A DNA stretch of 64,000 nt from Lachnospiraceae bacterium UBA5899 (lineage in GTDB: Bacteria; Bacillota; Clostridia; Lachnospirales; Lachnospiraceae): the NCBI GenBank assembly GCA_002432425.1, contig DJEL01000057.1:1-64000 (forward strand), in the 5' to 3' direction. Below the pieces are notes generated by a model. The model saw only the letters and a program-made list of their open reading frames with translations, was not told the DNA's origin and did no database searches. Position numbers and translations under genes: made by a program. Shown one piece after another: positions 21,452 through 31,001 of this stretch. Within the stretch, counting starts at the first letter, position 1; every line of letters begins with the position of its first letter.

Positions 21452-23947
21452 TTATTCCGTAATTTCGTTTTGCGTATATTTTACCACATTTGCCTCTGCC
21501 ATAGCAAGCAGTTCATCCAAAGTGTATACCGGGCATAAATAGTAATTGTCCAGATTGTCCACCATAAGCAGTTTTCCCGATTCATCAATCTGCATCATGC
21601 CGCGTAAGAACGCCAGATTTTCATTCTGCGGGTTCATCATATACGCCCAGGAGCCGAAGCCCACGTAGTAATTGCCCTGTGCATCCTTCCCGTAGTATTC
21701 CGAAGCATCGCCCGGCGTATCCGTGATTTCCGCAAGCAGTTCTCCCGAAGCCGTATCATACATCCTTAAGGAAGAATCCTGATACGTTACAAATGTAATC
21801 GTTTTGTCCTCGTTGTAAAAAATACCTTCCGCAAGCTTGGGCAGGACATATCCCTTTTCCTTTGCGGTCTCCTGTACCTCGCTGCCCCACAGTACCTCGG
21901 TATCCTCTCTGTCGGGTGTTTTGTCCGTCAGGGTATCGTCCGCCGGATAAAAGCGCTGATAGCACACCGCCCGGTTCTCCGTATGCGTTGCCATCACAAA
22001 GCCCTGTGTCAGTCTTACCACATAATAAATCCTGTCGTCAAAGCAGTCGAAGGTAACACCGTGGGTAAAAGATATGTTGTTTTCATAGCTCATAATATAC
22101 TGGCAGCCGTCGTTCGTAATATAGGAATACAGGTTGGCGCCGTTTACCGGCTCCGCATATACAATGCCGCTGATACCCGTTTCGGCACGCAGGTAAACCT
22201 CTCCGTTTTTCCGGCTGACGGCATCGGCTTCATAACCGCCGTACAGAAGCATGCTATCGTCATCCCCTTTGGAAAACAGAATGTCATTCAGCATGGCATT
22301 TTTATATTCTTTTTTATAGAGCAGCTTTCCCGTGCTTTCCTCATAGGCTTTCAGATAACTGTCAAAGACTGAGTACAGTACATCCCGTGTTTCGTAGGTC
22401 AGCACATACATACAGCCGTCCTTAAATACCACATCCTCCACATATGCCGTCTCCCAGTCGGAATATCTCTTTGTGTCATCCGTCAGGCTAAGGTACAGAA
22501 GCCTTCTGTCCTCCGACATTACATCGTCGCTGTTTCGCAGGGTAAGCACCACCGCCGTGGAGTCTTCGTTAAAATAAATCCGTCCGGTCTGTTCCTTGCA
22601 GTATTCGTCTAAGTTTTGAATCTCTGTATAATCCTCTGCGTCTATAATACGGAGAAAATTATAACCGCTTACCGCTATCCGGGTTCCGTCCTCTGACAGA
22701 TAGTAATTGTAAGCGCTGCCCGGCAGCTTCACCTTTTCGGTTTCCCCGGTTTTGGCATCAAATACCAGCAGTTCCCTCTCTTCGTTCCGGTAAACCAGTC
22801 TGCTGTCATCTATAAAAAATATACCGCCGTCCGAATAGCCTGCCAGACCCGCAAGTTTCCCCACCGTATGTCCGTATTCGCTTTCTTTTACCGTAATGTC
22901 TCCCGCACTTTCCTTCAGTGCATAATAAGACATGCCCCGGGAAGACTGCATGTCCGTAATCACGCTGTCCGTCTTTGCTTCGTACTGGCTTAAGAAATCT
23001 CCCGTCCGGTTATATACATACAGGCTGTCCGTCAGGGCTTTCTGTGCCTGTACCGTATAGGGCATGGCAATGCCGTCGTACTCCGTCAGGGCGCTGATTG
23101 CCGTCTGCATAGCGCCTATTCTGTCGCCCTTCTTCAAAAGCCGTCCGGATTCCTCCGCCAGACTGAGTGCCTGCTCCCTGGACAGAATATCGTTCTGGCT
23201 GCTAATCTGCGCCGCCTGTTGGGCAAGGGAGTCGTTCTGTATCTGAATTTGTTTTTTCTGCTCCCGTATCTGCATGACCATAGCGGTGCTGACAATTCCG
23301 AATGCCAGGCATACGGCAGCTCCCGCAGCGGTGAAGCCAAGGGTTTTCTTTAATTTCTGTTCCCGGTGGCGCTGCTTTAAGTCGTCATAGCCGACACCCA
23401 GCATGGGAGCTATCAGACGCAGCTTTTCCGTTTTCATGGCCTTTAGGACATCTCTTTTATTTTTGCCGCGTACATCCGCTGCCAGCGGTTCCATTTCCTC
23501 TTTTACGGTTTCCGTACTGCCGTCTTCATGGGTAATCGTCTTTTCCCGGTATAACAGTTCCTCCGGGAAGGACTCCGAAGGCTCCCCTTCCACCAGCACC
23601 GCAAAAATATTTTCCCTGCCGTGCAGACTGATAAAGGTTTCGATTTCCTTGCGGCACCACAGAGACTCCTTCAGTCTGGGAGAGCAGATGACAATTAAGT
23701 ATTCCGACTCCTCCAGTGCTTTCCGGATGGGATCCTCTAAGTTATTGGTAAGCGGCAGCTCGTCCTTGTCCCGGAAAACCCTTTCGATTTTTGTCCGGGA
23801 AAGCTTCTTTTCCTTTTTAAGTGAGCCGGGAACCTTGAACCACTCCAGCTGCTTCTGCAGATTTTCCGCCGCAAACCTGTCAAGGTCTGCATGGCGGTAG
23901 CTGATAAACGCATCGTACTTATACGGTTTCTTCATAGGTTTTACCAA
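21452..23947 (-). CDS. TIR-domain membrane protein with C-terminal propeller-like domain
   Basis: An 831-residue protein in three parts. Residues 9-135 form a TIR domain (YDAFISYRHAD; SEYLIVICSPRL) and retain the WCxxE motif with Glu101, the position of the catalytic Glu in TIR NADases. Residues 203-226 form one membrane segment, and 227-262 a Gln-rich coiled coil. The C-terminal 500 residues are beta-rich with recurrent WD40/quinoprotein-like strands (FDAKTGETEKVKL; YEESTGKLLYKKEY; YDTASGELLAEI), so probably a beta-propeller outside the membrane. The TTG at 23947 has AAAGGG six bases upstream; the ATG at 23935 is the alternative. It overlaps the DHH gene by 29 bp and precedes glnS. A sensor coupled to NAD+ cleavage or signalling is inferred. 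Confidence 0.85.
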   Translation of the reverse strand: MVKPMKKPYKYDAFISYRHADLDRFAAENLQKQLEWFKVPGSLKKEKKLSRTKIERVFRDKDELPLTNNLEDPIRKALEESEYLIVICSPRLKESLWCRKEIETFISLHGRENIFAVLVEGEPSESFPEELLYREKTITHEDGSTETVKEEMEPLAADVRGKNKRDVLKAMKTEKLRLIAPMLGVGYDDLKQRHREQKLKKTLGFTAAGAAVCLAFGIVSTAMVMQIREQKKQIQIQNDSLAQQAAQISSQNDILSREQALSLAEESGRLLKKGDRIGAMQTAISALTEYDGIAMPYTVQAQKALTDSLYVYNRTGDFLSQYEAKTDSVITDMQSSRGMSYYALKESAGDITVKESEYGHTVGKLAGLAGYSDGGIFFIDDSRLVYRNEERELLVFDAKTGETEKVKLPGSAYNYYLSEDGTRIAVSGYNFLRIIDAEDYTEIQNLDEYCKEQTGRIYFNEDSTAVVLTLRNSDDVMSEDRRLLYLSLTDDTKRYSDWETAYVEDVVFKDGCMYVLTYETRDVLYSVFDSYLKAYEESTGKLLYKKEYKNAMLNDILFSKGDDDSMLLYGGYEADAVSRKNGEVYLRAETGISGIVYAEPVNGANLYSYITNDGCQYIMSYENNISFTHGVTFDCFDDRIYYVVRLTQGFVMATHTENRAVCYQRFYPADDTLTDKTPDREDTEVLWGSEVQETAKEKGYVLPKLAEGIFYNEDKTITFVTYQDSSLRMYDTASGELLAEITDTPGDASEYYGKDAQGNYYVGFGSWAYMMNPQNENLAFLRGMMQIDESGKLLMVDNLDNYYLCPVYTLDELLAMAEANVVKYTQNEITE

Positions 23948-25442
23948 ATATATCCCTTTCTACCACATAAATGTCGTGTCTGTCTTCACAACGCACGGCA
24001 AGATAATCCCCCGGCTTCCCCAGCATGTATTTTCCCTTGTCCCATGCCGTAAAAATCTTTATGCCCCTTTTCAGTTCCCTGGCATGAATGTGCACCTGCC
24101 CTGTGGGAATACATACCTTTGCGAAATCGGTCAGATGCAGAGTGCTGCCGTCGTTCCGGTTCTTTATGGTCGGCACATAATCCGCCGACAGCGCATAGGT
24201 TTCAAACACATATTTCTCGGGAAGCACCTGATAGCTTTTTTCAAACTTGGCTCTCCGGTTGGGATAGACCTCGCCCTTGATGCCAATCATGATATACAAA
24301 TCATCTTCGATGGTCATATCCACATCCCCCTCCAGGGTACGGATGGTAATCGGCGTACCTGCCGGGAGCACCTCATCCGCTTTCACAAAGCCGATGGGAA
24401 TTTTCTTTTTGCTGTATTTCTTCATGTCGGATGTGTCAATGTCATAGTCCGCCGCATAAATCAAATCAAAGCTGTCAAAATACTGGTTCATGCGGTTGTT
24501 GAAGTACGCTTCCGGATGCAAGGTGGGATAACGCTTTTCGTAAAGCTTCCTGCTGACAAAGCCGCCCGCTTTTTCATAGTGTCCGCCGCCGGAGCCGATG
24601 CCTTCGCATAAATAGGAAGCCAGCTCGCTGGCATTCACTTCCTTGATGCAGCTTCGCACGGAAAACTTATAGCCGTCCGCGTTTTCGTTAAACACCAGAC
24701 AACTGGTAATCACATCCACCTGCAGCAGGAAATCACTGATAAGTCCCAGTATATTAGGGTCGCAGGGCTGTGCCTTGATAACCGCATAATTATAATCTTC
24801 GTTGAAGCTGTAGCGTATCAGCGCCACTCCCGCAATCTCCAGCTCCTTTAAGGAAAGATTGGAATTTTTAAAATAATTGATAAGACCGGCATCAAATGCC
24901 AGGTCATCCCGCATATCCATGTCGAGGGGATTGCGGACTTCGGAAAGCTGGTTTGTGTCCGTATACAGTCCGTAATACAGAGCCGTTTCCAGTCCCGGCA
25001 CCGCTTTTATATCGAATTTTTCATCCCGTAAAATCTTCCACACAAGGGTGCAGCAGCTTCCCAGCGCCGGTACAATCAGGCTTAAGGGCACGCCGTCTAT
25101 TTCCACCTGATGGTGGTCCACAATGGCTACCGTATCCGCCGCAATCTTCGTCACATTGCCGGCGCCGTACTGACAGTCCACTGTCACAAGCAGCCCCTTT
25201 ATAAAAAGGGGCTGTTCTTCATCCGGGCGTACATACTCCACCGGTATATGCAGTTCATCCATCATGATTTTCAGATTGGACTTCTGGATGGGATTTCTGC
25301 CGCTGTAAATAAGCCTTGTCTGTCTGCCCAGGCTCTTGAAATAGGCATACAGACCAAAGCCGGCTCCCAGCGCATCCGCATCCGGATTGTCGTGGCATTG
25401 TATGGTAATGGGGTCAAATTCTTCCAAATCTTTCAGTGTCAT
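23919..25442 (-). CDS. DHH-family phosphoesterase
   Basis: A 507-residue DHH/DHHA1 protein. Metal ligands are visible in HDNPDADALG (about 17-26), VTVDCQ near 87 and DHHQ near 109. The DHHA1 nucleotide-binding motif is GSGGGHYEKAGG near 292. The family includes RecJ, nano-RNases and c-di-AMP phosphodiesterases. The first 330 residues fit an oligonucleotide or cyclic-dinucleotide hydrolase. The extra C-terminal 170 residues, which I do not recognise, distinguish it from NrnA (about 310 aa). It lies in the purO-purH run, 50 bp after the formyltransferase gene, and overlaps the TIR gene. Confidence 0.85.
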   Translation of the reverse strand: MTLKDLEEFDPITIQCHDNPDADALGAGFGLYAYFKSLGRQTRLIYSGRNPIQKSNLKIMMDELHIPVEYVRPDEEQPLFIKGLLVTVDCQYGAGNVTKIAADTVAIVDHHQVEIDGVPLSLIVPALGSCCTLVWKILRDEKFDIKAVPGLETALYYGLYTDTNQLSEVRNPLDMDMRDDLAFDAGLINYFKNSNLSLKELEIAGVALIRYSFNEDYNYAVIKAQPCDPNILGLISDFLLQVDVITSCLVFNENADGYKFSVRSCIKEVNASELASYLCEGIGSGGGHYEKAGGFVSRKLYEKRYPTLHPEAYFNNRMNQYFDSFDLIYAADYDIDTSDMKKYSKKKIPIGFVKADEVLPAGTPITIRTLEGDVDMTIEDDLYIMIGIKGEVYPNRRAKFEKSYQVLPEKYVFETYALSADYVPTIKNRNDGSTLHLTDFAKVCIPTGQVHIHARELKRGIKIFTAWDKGKYMLGKPGDYLAVRCEDRHDIYVVERDIFGKTYEETV

Positions 25443-25492
25443 AGTTTTATTCCTTATTGTCCGCGAAGATGTCCGCGCCGCCCGGTTCCGGA

Positions 25493-26671
25493 TTAGTGAT
25501 GGAACAGGCGGATGCCGGTAAATACCATTGCCATGTTGTACTTGTCGCAGCAGGAAATCACCAAATCATCCCTGACAGAACCGCCGGGCTGTACAATGTA
25601 CTTCACGCCGCTCTTGTGTGCTCTTTCCACGTTGTCGGAGAACGGGAAGAACGCATCGGAGCCTAAGGTAACATCCTTTAAGCCGTCAAGCCATGCTCTC
25701 TTTTCCTCTGTGGTAAATACAGGTGGTTTTTCCTTGAATACTCTCTGCCATGCACCCTCTGCCAGTACATCCATATATTCGTCGCCGATGTAGTTGTCGA
25801 TGGCATTGTCCCTGTCCGCTCTGCCCAGGGAGTCCACAAACTGTAAGGACAGAACCTGCGGTGCCTGACGTAAGAACCAGTTGTCCGCTTTCTGTCCGGC
25901 AAGTCTGGTGCAGTGTACACGGGATTGCTGTCCTGCGCCGATACCGATTGCCTGACCGTCCTTTACATAGCATACGGAATTGGACTGTGTGTATTTTAAG
26001 GTAATGAGCGCTACCTTCATGTCGCGCAGGGCGCTTTCGGGAATGTCCTTGTTCTGGGTTACGATATTGCTTAAAAGCTCTTTGTCAATCTTTAATTCGT
26101 TTCTTCCCTGTTCAAAGGTAATGCCGTACACCTGCTTTCTTTCGATGGGTGCCGGTACATAGGAAGGGTCAATCTTTATAATATTGTAATTGCCCTTCTT
26201 TTTGGATTTCAGAAGCTCCAGTGCCTTTTCGGTATAGCCCGGAGCGATAACGCCGTCGGAAACCTCTCTCTTAATCAGGCGGGCGGTATCCTCGTCGCAT
26301 TCGTCGGAAAGAGCAATGAAATCACCGAAGGAAGACATTCTGTCCGCACCTCTTGCTCTTGCATATGCACATGCCAGAGGAGAAAGCTCTCCCAAATCGT
26401 CCACCCAGTAAATCTTCTTTAAGGTTTCGGACATATGAAGTCCCAGCGCCGCACCGGCGGGAGAAACATGCTTAAAGGAGGTGGCTGCGGGAAGACCGGT
26501 TGCTTCCTTTAATTCCTTTACAAGCTGCCAGCCGTTGAAAGCATCCAGGAAGTTAATATAGCCGGGCTTGCCGTTTAATACCGTAACGGGCAGGTCGCTG
26601 CCGTCTTCCATGAAAATGCGGGAAGGCTTCTGGTTGGGGTTACATCCGTATTTTAATTCGATTTCGTTCAT
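25493..26671 (-). CDS. purH: AICAR formyltransferase without IMP cyclohydrolase domain (PurH C-terminal type)
   Basis: A 392-residue enzyme that transfers a formyl group from 10-formyl-THF to AICAR, the ninth step of purine synthesis. The sequence begins directly with the transformylase domain (LKYGCNPNQKP; TSFKHVSPAGAALG; DKKELLSNIV) and carries late motifs such as QSNSVCYVKDGQAIGIGAGQQSR and GSDAFFPFSDN. The usual N-terminal cyclohydrolase domain of PurH is absent. A PurO-type cyclohydrolase gene lies 71 bp upstream and supplies it. The ATG at 26671 is used because the upstream extension is a low-complexity run without a ribosome binding site. Confidence 0.93.
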   Translation of the reverse strand: MNEIELKYGCNPNQKPSRIFMEDGSDLPVTVLNGKPGYINFLDAFNGWQLVKELKEATGLPAATSFKHVSPAGAALGLHMSETLKKIYWVDDLGELSPLACAYARARGADRMSSFGDFIALSDECDEDTARLIKREVSDGVIAPGYTEKALELLKSKKKGNYNIIKIDPSYVPAPIERKQVYGITFEQGRNELKIDKELLSNIVTQNKDIPESALRDMKVALITLKYTQSNSVCYVKDGQAIGIGAGQQSRVHCTRLAGQKADNWFLRQAPQVLSLQFVDSLGRADRDNAIDNYIGDEYMDVLAEGAWQRVFKEKPPVFTTEEKRAWLDGLKDVTLGSDAFFPFSDNVERAHKSGVKYIVQPGGSVRDDLVISCCDKYNMAMVFTGIRLFHH

Positions 26672-26742
26672 AATCACTGTATTCCTTTCTATGTGACGCA
26701 AGTTATCCGCATATTTATACTTATTTGCGTATTTATGTTTTC

Positions 26743-27450
26743 TTATTTGTTCTTGTTGACAATTCTGGTTTCGTATTTGCCGGTTTCCACCTCGATGTAT
26801 CTGACAAATAAGGAAACCTTGTTGTCTTCGTTTAAGCTGTTCCACAGCATATCGGTAAACGCATCAATGTCATTGGGAATTTCCACTTCCTTCGGTTCCC
26901 CTTCAAAGCTGGGCAGCGGGTTGCCGTCATGCATATAGGTATGGATAAAATGTCCCTCGCCTGCCTTGGGATTTTCGTATGCAAAGGTATAGCGGCGGCA
27001 GGAGTCCGGGTCACCGTGGTTGCTCTTTAAGATGGACATGGCATAGTTGAAATTGCCGTTCTCCAGATGAATGATACCGGAAATTCTCGGTGTGTAGTTG
27101 GGAGCATCCGGCTCAAATTTACGGCAGCGTAAAGACTGCTCAAAGGTAAGCTGCTTATCCATGCCTTCGTAAATGGTGTCGGTCTGGTCACCGTTTGTGA
27201 CGATGGTCTTGTTGCCGAGTACTCTGACGGGTGCGTAAATAATAAGAGAGGGGTCCTCTAACTTGGAAGGGTCAAATGCCTGTGTGCGGATGCCTTCGCC
27301 ATCCTGTACGAAGATACGGTTGCGGCTATTTGCACTTCTTCCCATAATAAAGTATGCGCTGACCGCATATTTGCCATTGCCGGATTTGCCAAGGACAATA
27401 CCTCTGCCGGGATAGCTGTTTTCCATCAGTTCCTGTTGTAATGATACCAT
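26743..27450 (-). CDS. purO: IMP cyclohydrolase, PurO-like
   Basis: A 235-residue protein of the archaeal-type IMP cyclohydrolase family (YPGRGIVLGKSGNGKYAVSAYFIMGRSANSRNR; LRCRKFEPDAPNYTPRISG). It closes FAICAR to IMP, the last step of purine synthesis. GGAGG lies eight bases before the ATG at 27450. It is paired with a formyltransferase lacking that activity, and both lie behind a ZTP riboswitch, which fits perfectly because ZTP/ZMP (AICAR phosphates) accumulate when 10-formyl-THF is short. Confidence 0.92.
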   Translation of the reverse strand: MVSLQQELMENSYPGRGIVLGKSGNGKYAVSAYFIMGRSANSRNRIFVQDGEGIRTQAFDPSKLEDPSLIIYAPVRVLGNKTIVTNGDQTDTIYEGMDKQLTFEQSLRCRKFEPDAPNYTPRISGIIHLENGNFNYAMSILKSNHGDPDSCRRYTFAYENPKAGEGHFIHTYMHDGNPLPSFEGEPKEVEIPNDIDAFTDMLWNSLNEDNKVSLFVRYIEVETGKYETRIVNKNK

Positions 27451-27475
27451 GTTCGTTTCCTCCGTTTCCAAACAC

Positions 27476-27605
27476 TAAAAACCGCCTGAGCGGCACATAT
27501 GTGTTCGCCCAGGCGGTCGGCATTTTTTCTTATTTTCTACACTTCCTGTGGGTACTCCCACGACAGCAGTTGCTGTTTCCGCCAGTTGTGCAGCTTATAA
27601 GTCCA
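27476..27605 (-). promoter_or_regulatory. ZTP (pfl) riboswitch with terminator platform
   Basis: On the minus strand the leader has the ZTP aptamer parts in order: CTGGCGG (about 27582-27588), a GTGGGAGTACCCAC hairpin, an AGGAAG segment equivalent to the usual GGGGAG, and the conserved CCGCCTGGGC (27507-27516). This last segment can instead pair with GCTCAGGCGG (27482-27491), ten base pairs with one G-U, followed by five T residues, forming a terminator. Ligand binding would hold the aptamer strand and allow read-through into purO and the genes behind it. Known: ZTP riboswitches control folate-one-carbon and purine genes. Confidence 0.9.
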
Positions 27606-27629
27606 TACTACATGATTTTACAAGGGATT

Positions 27630-30335
27630 TCAAGGGGCTTTTTCGGGAAACGCAAGAAGTTTTGCGGAAGGCTGCGTTTCTTTTTTCTCTGCAAGCTCCG
27701 GCACATAATCCGCTTCAAAATCTTCGCGTTTTAAGGGGCGTGCGAAATAATATCCCTGCACCATGCGCACCTTCATATCGCCGAGCAGGCGGTACTGTTC
27801 TTTCGTTTCAATCCCCTCCACACAGATGCTTACGCCGATGGTCTGCGCCAGTTCCGCCACCATCTTGATAAAGGACTGGGAATACGCGTCCTCCGCCAGG
27901 TCCTTTACAAAGCTCTGGTCGACTTTGATAACGTCAAAGGGCAGCTCCCTTATGTGGTTTAAGGAAGAATAACCAGTGCCGAAATCATCCAGTGCAATGC
28001 GCACGCCAAGCTTCCGGATATTGCCTAAAATTTCTTTCATGCGGTTCATGTCGTTGATGGCAAGGCTTTCCGTTACTTCCAACGTCAGGTTTTTCGGGGA
28101 AATACCGGTTTCGTCCAGCGCTCTTTCCACGGACTCCACAATATCCGGCTGCAAAAGCTGCACCACCGAAAGATTGACGTTTACCTTGTATTCTGGATGA
28201 CCGTTCTCATTCCATCTGCGGCATTCCCGGCAGGCTTCCAGAAGCACATGGTAGCCGATGGGATTGATGAGTCCCAGATACTCCGCCAAAGGAATGAAAT
28301 CCGCCGGGGAAATAAATCCGAGCGAAGCACTGTTCCAGCGGAGCAGCGCCTCCGCACCCGTGCAGGGAGCACCGGGTCTGGAAATATCCATAATGGGCTG
28401 GTAATAAATTTCAAATTCCTTGTAGCCGGCAACCGTGGCATCCCTCATGTTTTTCTCCATGGTCAGCCTTCTGCCGGACTCGCTGTCCAGACCGTCTTTG
28501 TAACGGACCACCCTGTTTTTGCCGTTTTTCTTGGCTTCAAACATGGCAATATCCGCTTTTTTAATCAAATCCTGAATGCCCTGTCCGTTCTGGGGATACT
28601 CCACCACACCCATGCTCATGGTGCAGTAGTAATCCATATCCTTTAAATTCCAGGGTCTTAAGAAAATATCCTGTATGTCGGAAAGAATGCGGTCGTATTC
28701 GCCGTATTCTTCCGGCGGAATGATAATGATGAATTCATCGCCGCCGACCCGGTAGCAGTTCTGCCCGATACCCTTTACCTTTTTCAGTTCTTTGGAAATC
28801 TGCTTTAACAGCATATCGCCGTACTGGTGCCCCAGTCCGTCATTGATATGCTTGAAGTCATCCAAATCCAGATACAGCAGAGCGCCTTTTTTCTGCTTCT
28901 CACCGGCGTTGTCCACGTAAACCGCCAGGTCTCTTTCACAGCAGATACGGTTGTAAAGTCCCGTCAGGAAATCCGTATAGGTCTGCTGCTCCACCTTCTT
29001 CTGGTACACCTTTCTGTCGGTCACGTCATAGATGGCATACATCTGCACTTTTCTGCCGTCCACCCAGGTAACATCCGAAACCGCCATGTCAAACCAGTTG
29101 CAGGTTTCTCCCTCTTCTTCCGTCTTGGGCGCCGTTTCATACCGCAACGGCAGCTTTTGGTTTAAAAGCTCCTCGAAGGTGCCTGCCTCCAGTTCTTTTG
29201 CAAAGGTGTTCTGCAAAAGCTTATTGGAAAACAGCATCTGGCCGCTTTCCGGCTCCCGGATATAAATGCCGCATTTCATGCCGTCCAGCACGGACTCCAT
29301 GGACACATATGCGCAGGACAGGGAATTTTTCTGGATGCGTTTTCCCAATATACTCTGTAAAATCTTTACGGCGCCGGAGATAAACTGCACCTCTCTACCG
29401 TCAAAATAACGTTCTTCGTTTAACTGGCACAAAGAAAGGCACATGCTGCTTTCTTCGTTTTCCATAAGCGGGTACAAAAGGAATGCCCTTACGCCGTCCC
29501 GGTACCACTTTGCCGCCTCCGGACTGCCCTGTATGGAGTCGGAGTCCACAATCATAGGCTCTTTCGTAAACAGGATGTCCTCCGCCGGAATCCCCCTTGT
29601 TTTTTCAAATGGGGAAACAGCGCCTCTTCCGTACCACTGCGCCAGAATATCCGTTGTCCGTTCTTTTCTGTCCATGTGACATACAAAACCGCCGGACAAT
29701 TTCAGGGCGCTTACGGTAATCTGCAGGAATTTTGCCATAACCACTTCCACGGCGTCCTCACTGTCAAGAAGCTGTGTCAGGGCGGTAATTTCGTCCTGCC
29801 TGTCCTTTTTGAAAGCCGTCTCCGGCATCTTTCCTGCGGGCTCGTCCGCAAGCAGCGTCCTGCATTTATTTTCAAAAATAAGCCGGGAGCAGACCATCAG
29901 CAAATCGATGTCCTTGTAGAAATTCATCTCGGACAGGGCATTGTGACAGCCTGCAGGTATCCCCGGCTCTTCTTCCGTATCATTCAGGATGCCAAGCAGC
30001 ACCCAGTTTATCATAACCCTGCCTTTTACCCGGACGGAAAGCACGGCGTACTTCACATAGGGAAGCTCCGTGTCCTCTACCACAAGCTCTTCAATGGAGC
30101 CCTCCGCCACGCGCTTTAAGGCTTCCTCTATCTGCCTGTCCGTCACGATGCCCCGGAGTCTGTCCAAATCTTCCTTGTCTCCGGTAAATTCCGTGCGCAC
30201 CTTTCCGTAAGCATCCACACAGCAGGCACACAAACCGGAAGCACTGCAGAAGTGCTTTTGCAGGGATAACAGTTTTTTTTCGTCTATCAGACTTTTGTAG
30301 GTAATCTTCCAATTCCAGTCGTCATGTTCCTTCAT
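27630..30335 (-). CDS. PocR-GAF-PAS-GGDEF-EAL c-di-GMP signalling protein
   Basis: A 901-residue soluble sensor. Residues about 10-165 resemble a PocR-type ligand domain (SLIDEKKLLSLQKHFCSASGL), 190-340 a GAF domain, and 345-460 a PAS region. GGDEF (about 470-625) has RVGGDEF, and EAL (about 640-880) has EALLRW, NVNLS, EVTES, DDFGTGYSS, KVDQSFV and EGIE. Both catalytic motifs are intact; no RxxD inhibitory site precedes GGDEF at the usual distance. It could make or break c-di-GMP in response to a small ligand. It is separate from purO: the ZTP riboswitch lies beyond its stop codon. Confidence 0.9.
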   Translation of the reverse strand: MKEHDDWNWKITYKSLIDEKKLLSLQKHFCSASGLCACCVDAYGKVRTEFTGDKEDLDRLRGIVTDRQIEEALKRVAEGSIEELVVEDTELPYVKYAVLSVRVKGRVMINWVLLGILNDTEEEPGIPAGCHNALSEMNFYKDIDLLMVCSRLIFENKCRTLLADEPAGKMPETAFKKDRQDEITALTQLLDSEDAVEVVMAKFLQITVSALKLSGGFVCHMDRKERTTDILAQWYGRGAVSPFEKTRGIPAEDILFTKEPMIVDSDSIQGSPEAAKWYRDGVRAFLLYPLMENEESSMCLSLCQLNEERYFDGREVQFISGAVKILQSILGKRIQKNSLSCAYVSMESVLDGMKCGIYIREPESGQMLFSNKLLQNTFAKELEAGTFEELLNQKLPLRYETAPKTEEEGETCNWFDMAVSDVTWVDGRKVQMYAIYDVTDRKVYQKKVEQQTYTDFLTGLYNRICCERDLAVYVDNAGEKQKKGALLYLDLDDFKHINDGLGHQYGDMLLKQISKELKKVKGIGQNCYRVGGDEFIIIIPPEEYGEYDRILSDIQDIFLRPWNLKDMDYYCTMSMGVVEYPQNGQGIQDLIKKADIAMFEAKKNGKNRVVRYKDGLDSESGRRLTMEKNMRDATVAGYKEFEIYYQPIMDISRPGAPCTGAEALLRWNSASLGFISPADFIPLAEYLGLINPIGYHVLLEACRECRRWNENGHPEYKVNVNLSVVQLLQPDIVESVERALDETGISPKNLTLEVTESLAINDMNRMKEILGNIRKLGVRIALDDFGTGYSSLNHIRELPFDVIKVDQSFVKDLAEDAYSQSFIKMVAELAQTIGVSICVEGIETKEQYRLLGDMKVRMVQGYYFARPLKREDFEADYVPELAEKKETQPSAKLLAFPEKAP

Positions 30336-30418
30336 ATGATAAACCCTCTCTTATTGTTCAGTGTACCATACACCGGAACGGCACCGCAACCGTTTTGGGC
30401 AGATTTTGACATTTTTTA

Positions 30419-30985
30419 CTATTTTTTCATAACTTTTCTGACAGCTTTTGATACACTGATTGCCAGGAGAATTTTCACCACATCGGGAATGATATAAGGA
30501 ACCACACATGCCATCAGGGCCGCTGCCAGGCTGATGGCCTTGCCCTGCCGCATATAGACAGCAACAAACCATGCGGTACCGAACGCATAACAGGCAGCAA
30601 GGCCGAGAATACAGCTTAAAAGAAGCACAAAAAAGTTTTTCTTTTTCATGAGCGCCGTCACCAGCCAGAATACAAAGCCGGAGAATAAAAATCCTGCGAT
30701 ATAACCTCCGGTCGTACCTGCCAGTACGCCGAATCCGCTCTTAAAGCCGGCAAACACAGGTGCACCCACAGCACCCAGCAGTATGTAAACAGCAATACTG
30801 ATGGTTCCTTTTTTACCGCCCAGAGTACAAAGTGCCGCAAAGACGCCGAATACCTGCAAGGTAAAAGGAATGTTTGGTATGGGTACCACAATCCAGGCGC
30901 ATACGGCAATCAGCGCCGTAAAAAAGGCAATCTGGGTCATATCCAGTATCGTTAATTTCATTTTGTTTTTCTTCTGTTCTTCCAT
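30419..30985 (-). CDS. bioY: BioY biotin transporter (ECF S component)
   Basis: A 188-residue protein with six predicted membrane helices. It has the family sequence LQVFGVFAALCTLGGKKGTISIAVYILLGAVGAPVF and a GGYIAGF motif. It is the substrate-binding subunit of the energy-coupling-factor transporter for biotin. AGGAGG lies seven bases before the ATG at 30985. The divergent birA and the palindromic operator in between explain its regulation. Confidence 0.94.
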   Translation of the reverse strand: MEEQKKNKMKLTILDMTQIAFFTALIAVCAWIVVPIPNIPFTLQVFGVFAALCTLGGKKGTISIAVYILLGAVGAPVFAGFKSGFGVLAGTTGGYIAGFLFSGFVFWLVTALMKKKNFFVLLLSCILGLAACYAFGTAWFVAVYMRQGKAISLAAALMACVVPYIIPDVVKILLAISVSKAVRKVMKK

Positions 30986-31001
30986 GGGAAGTCCTCCTGT
31001 T

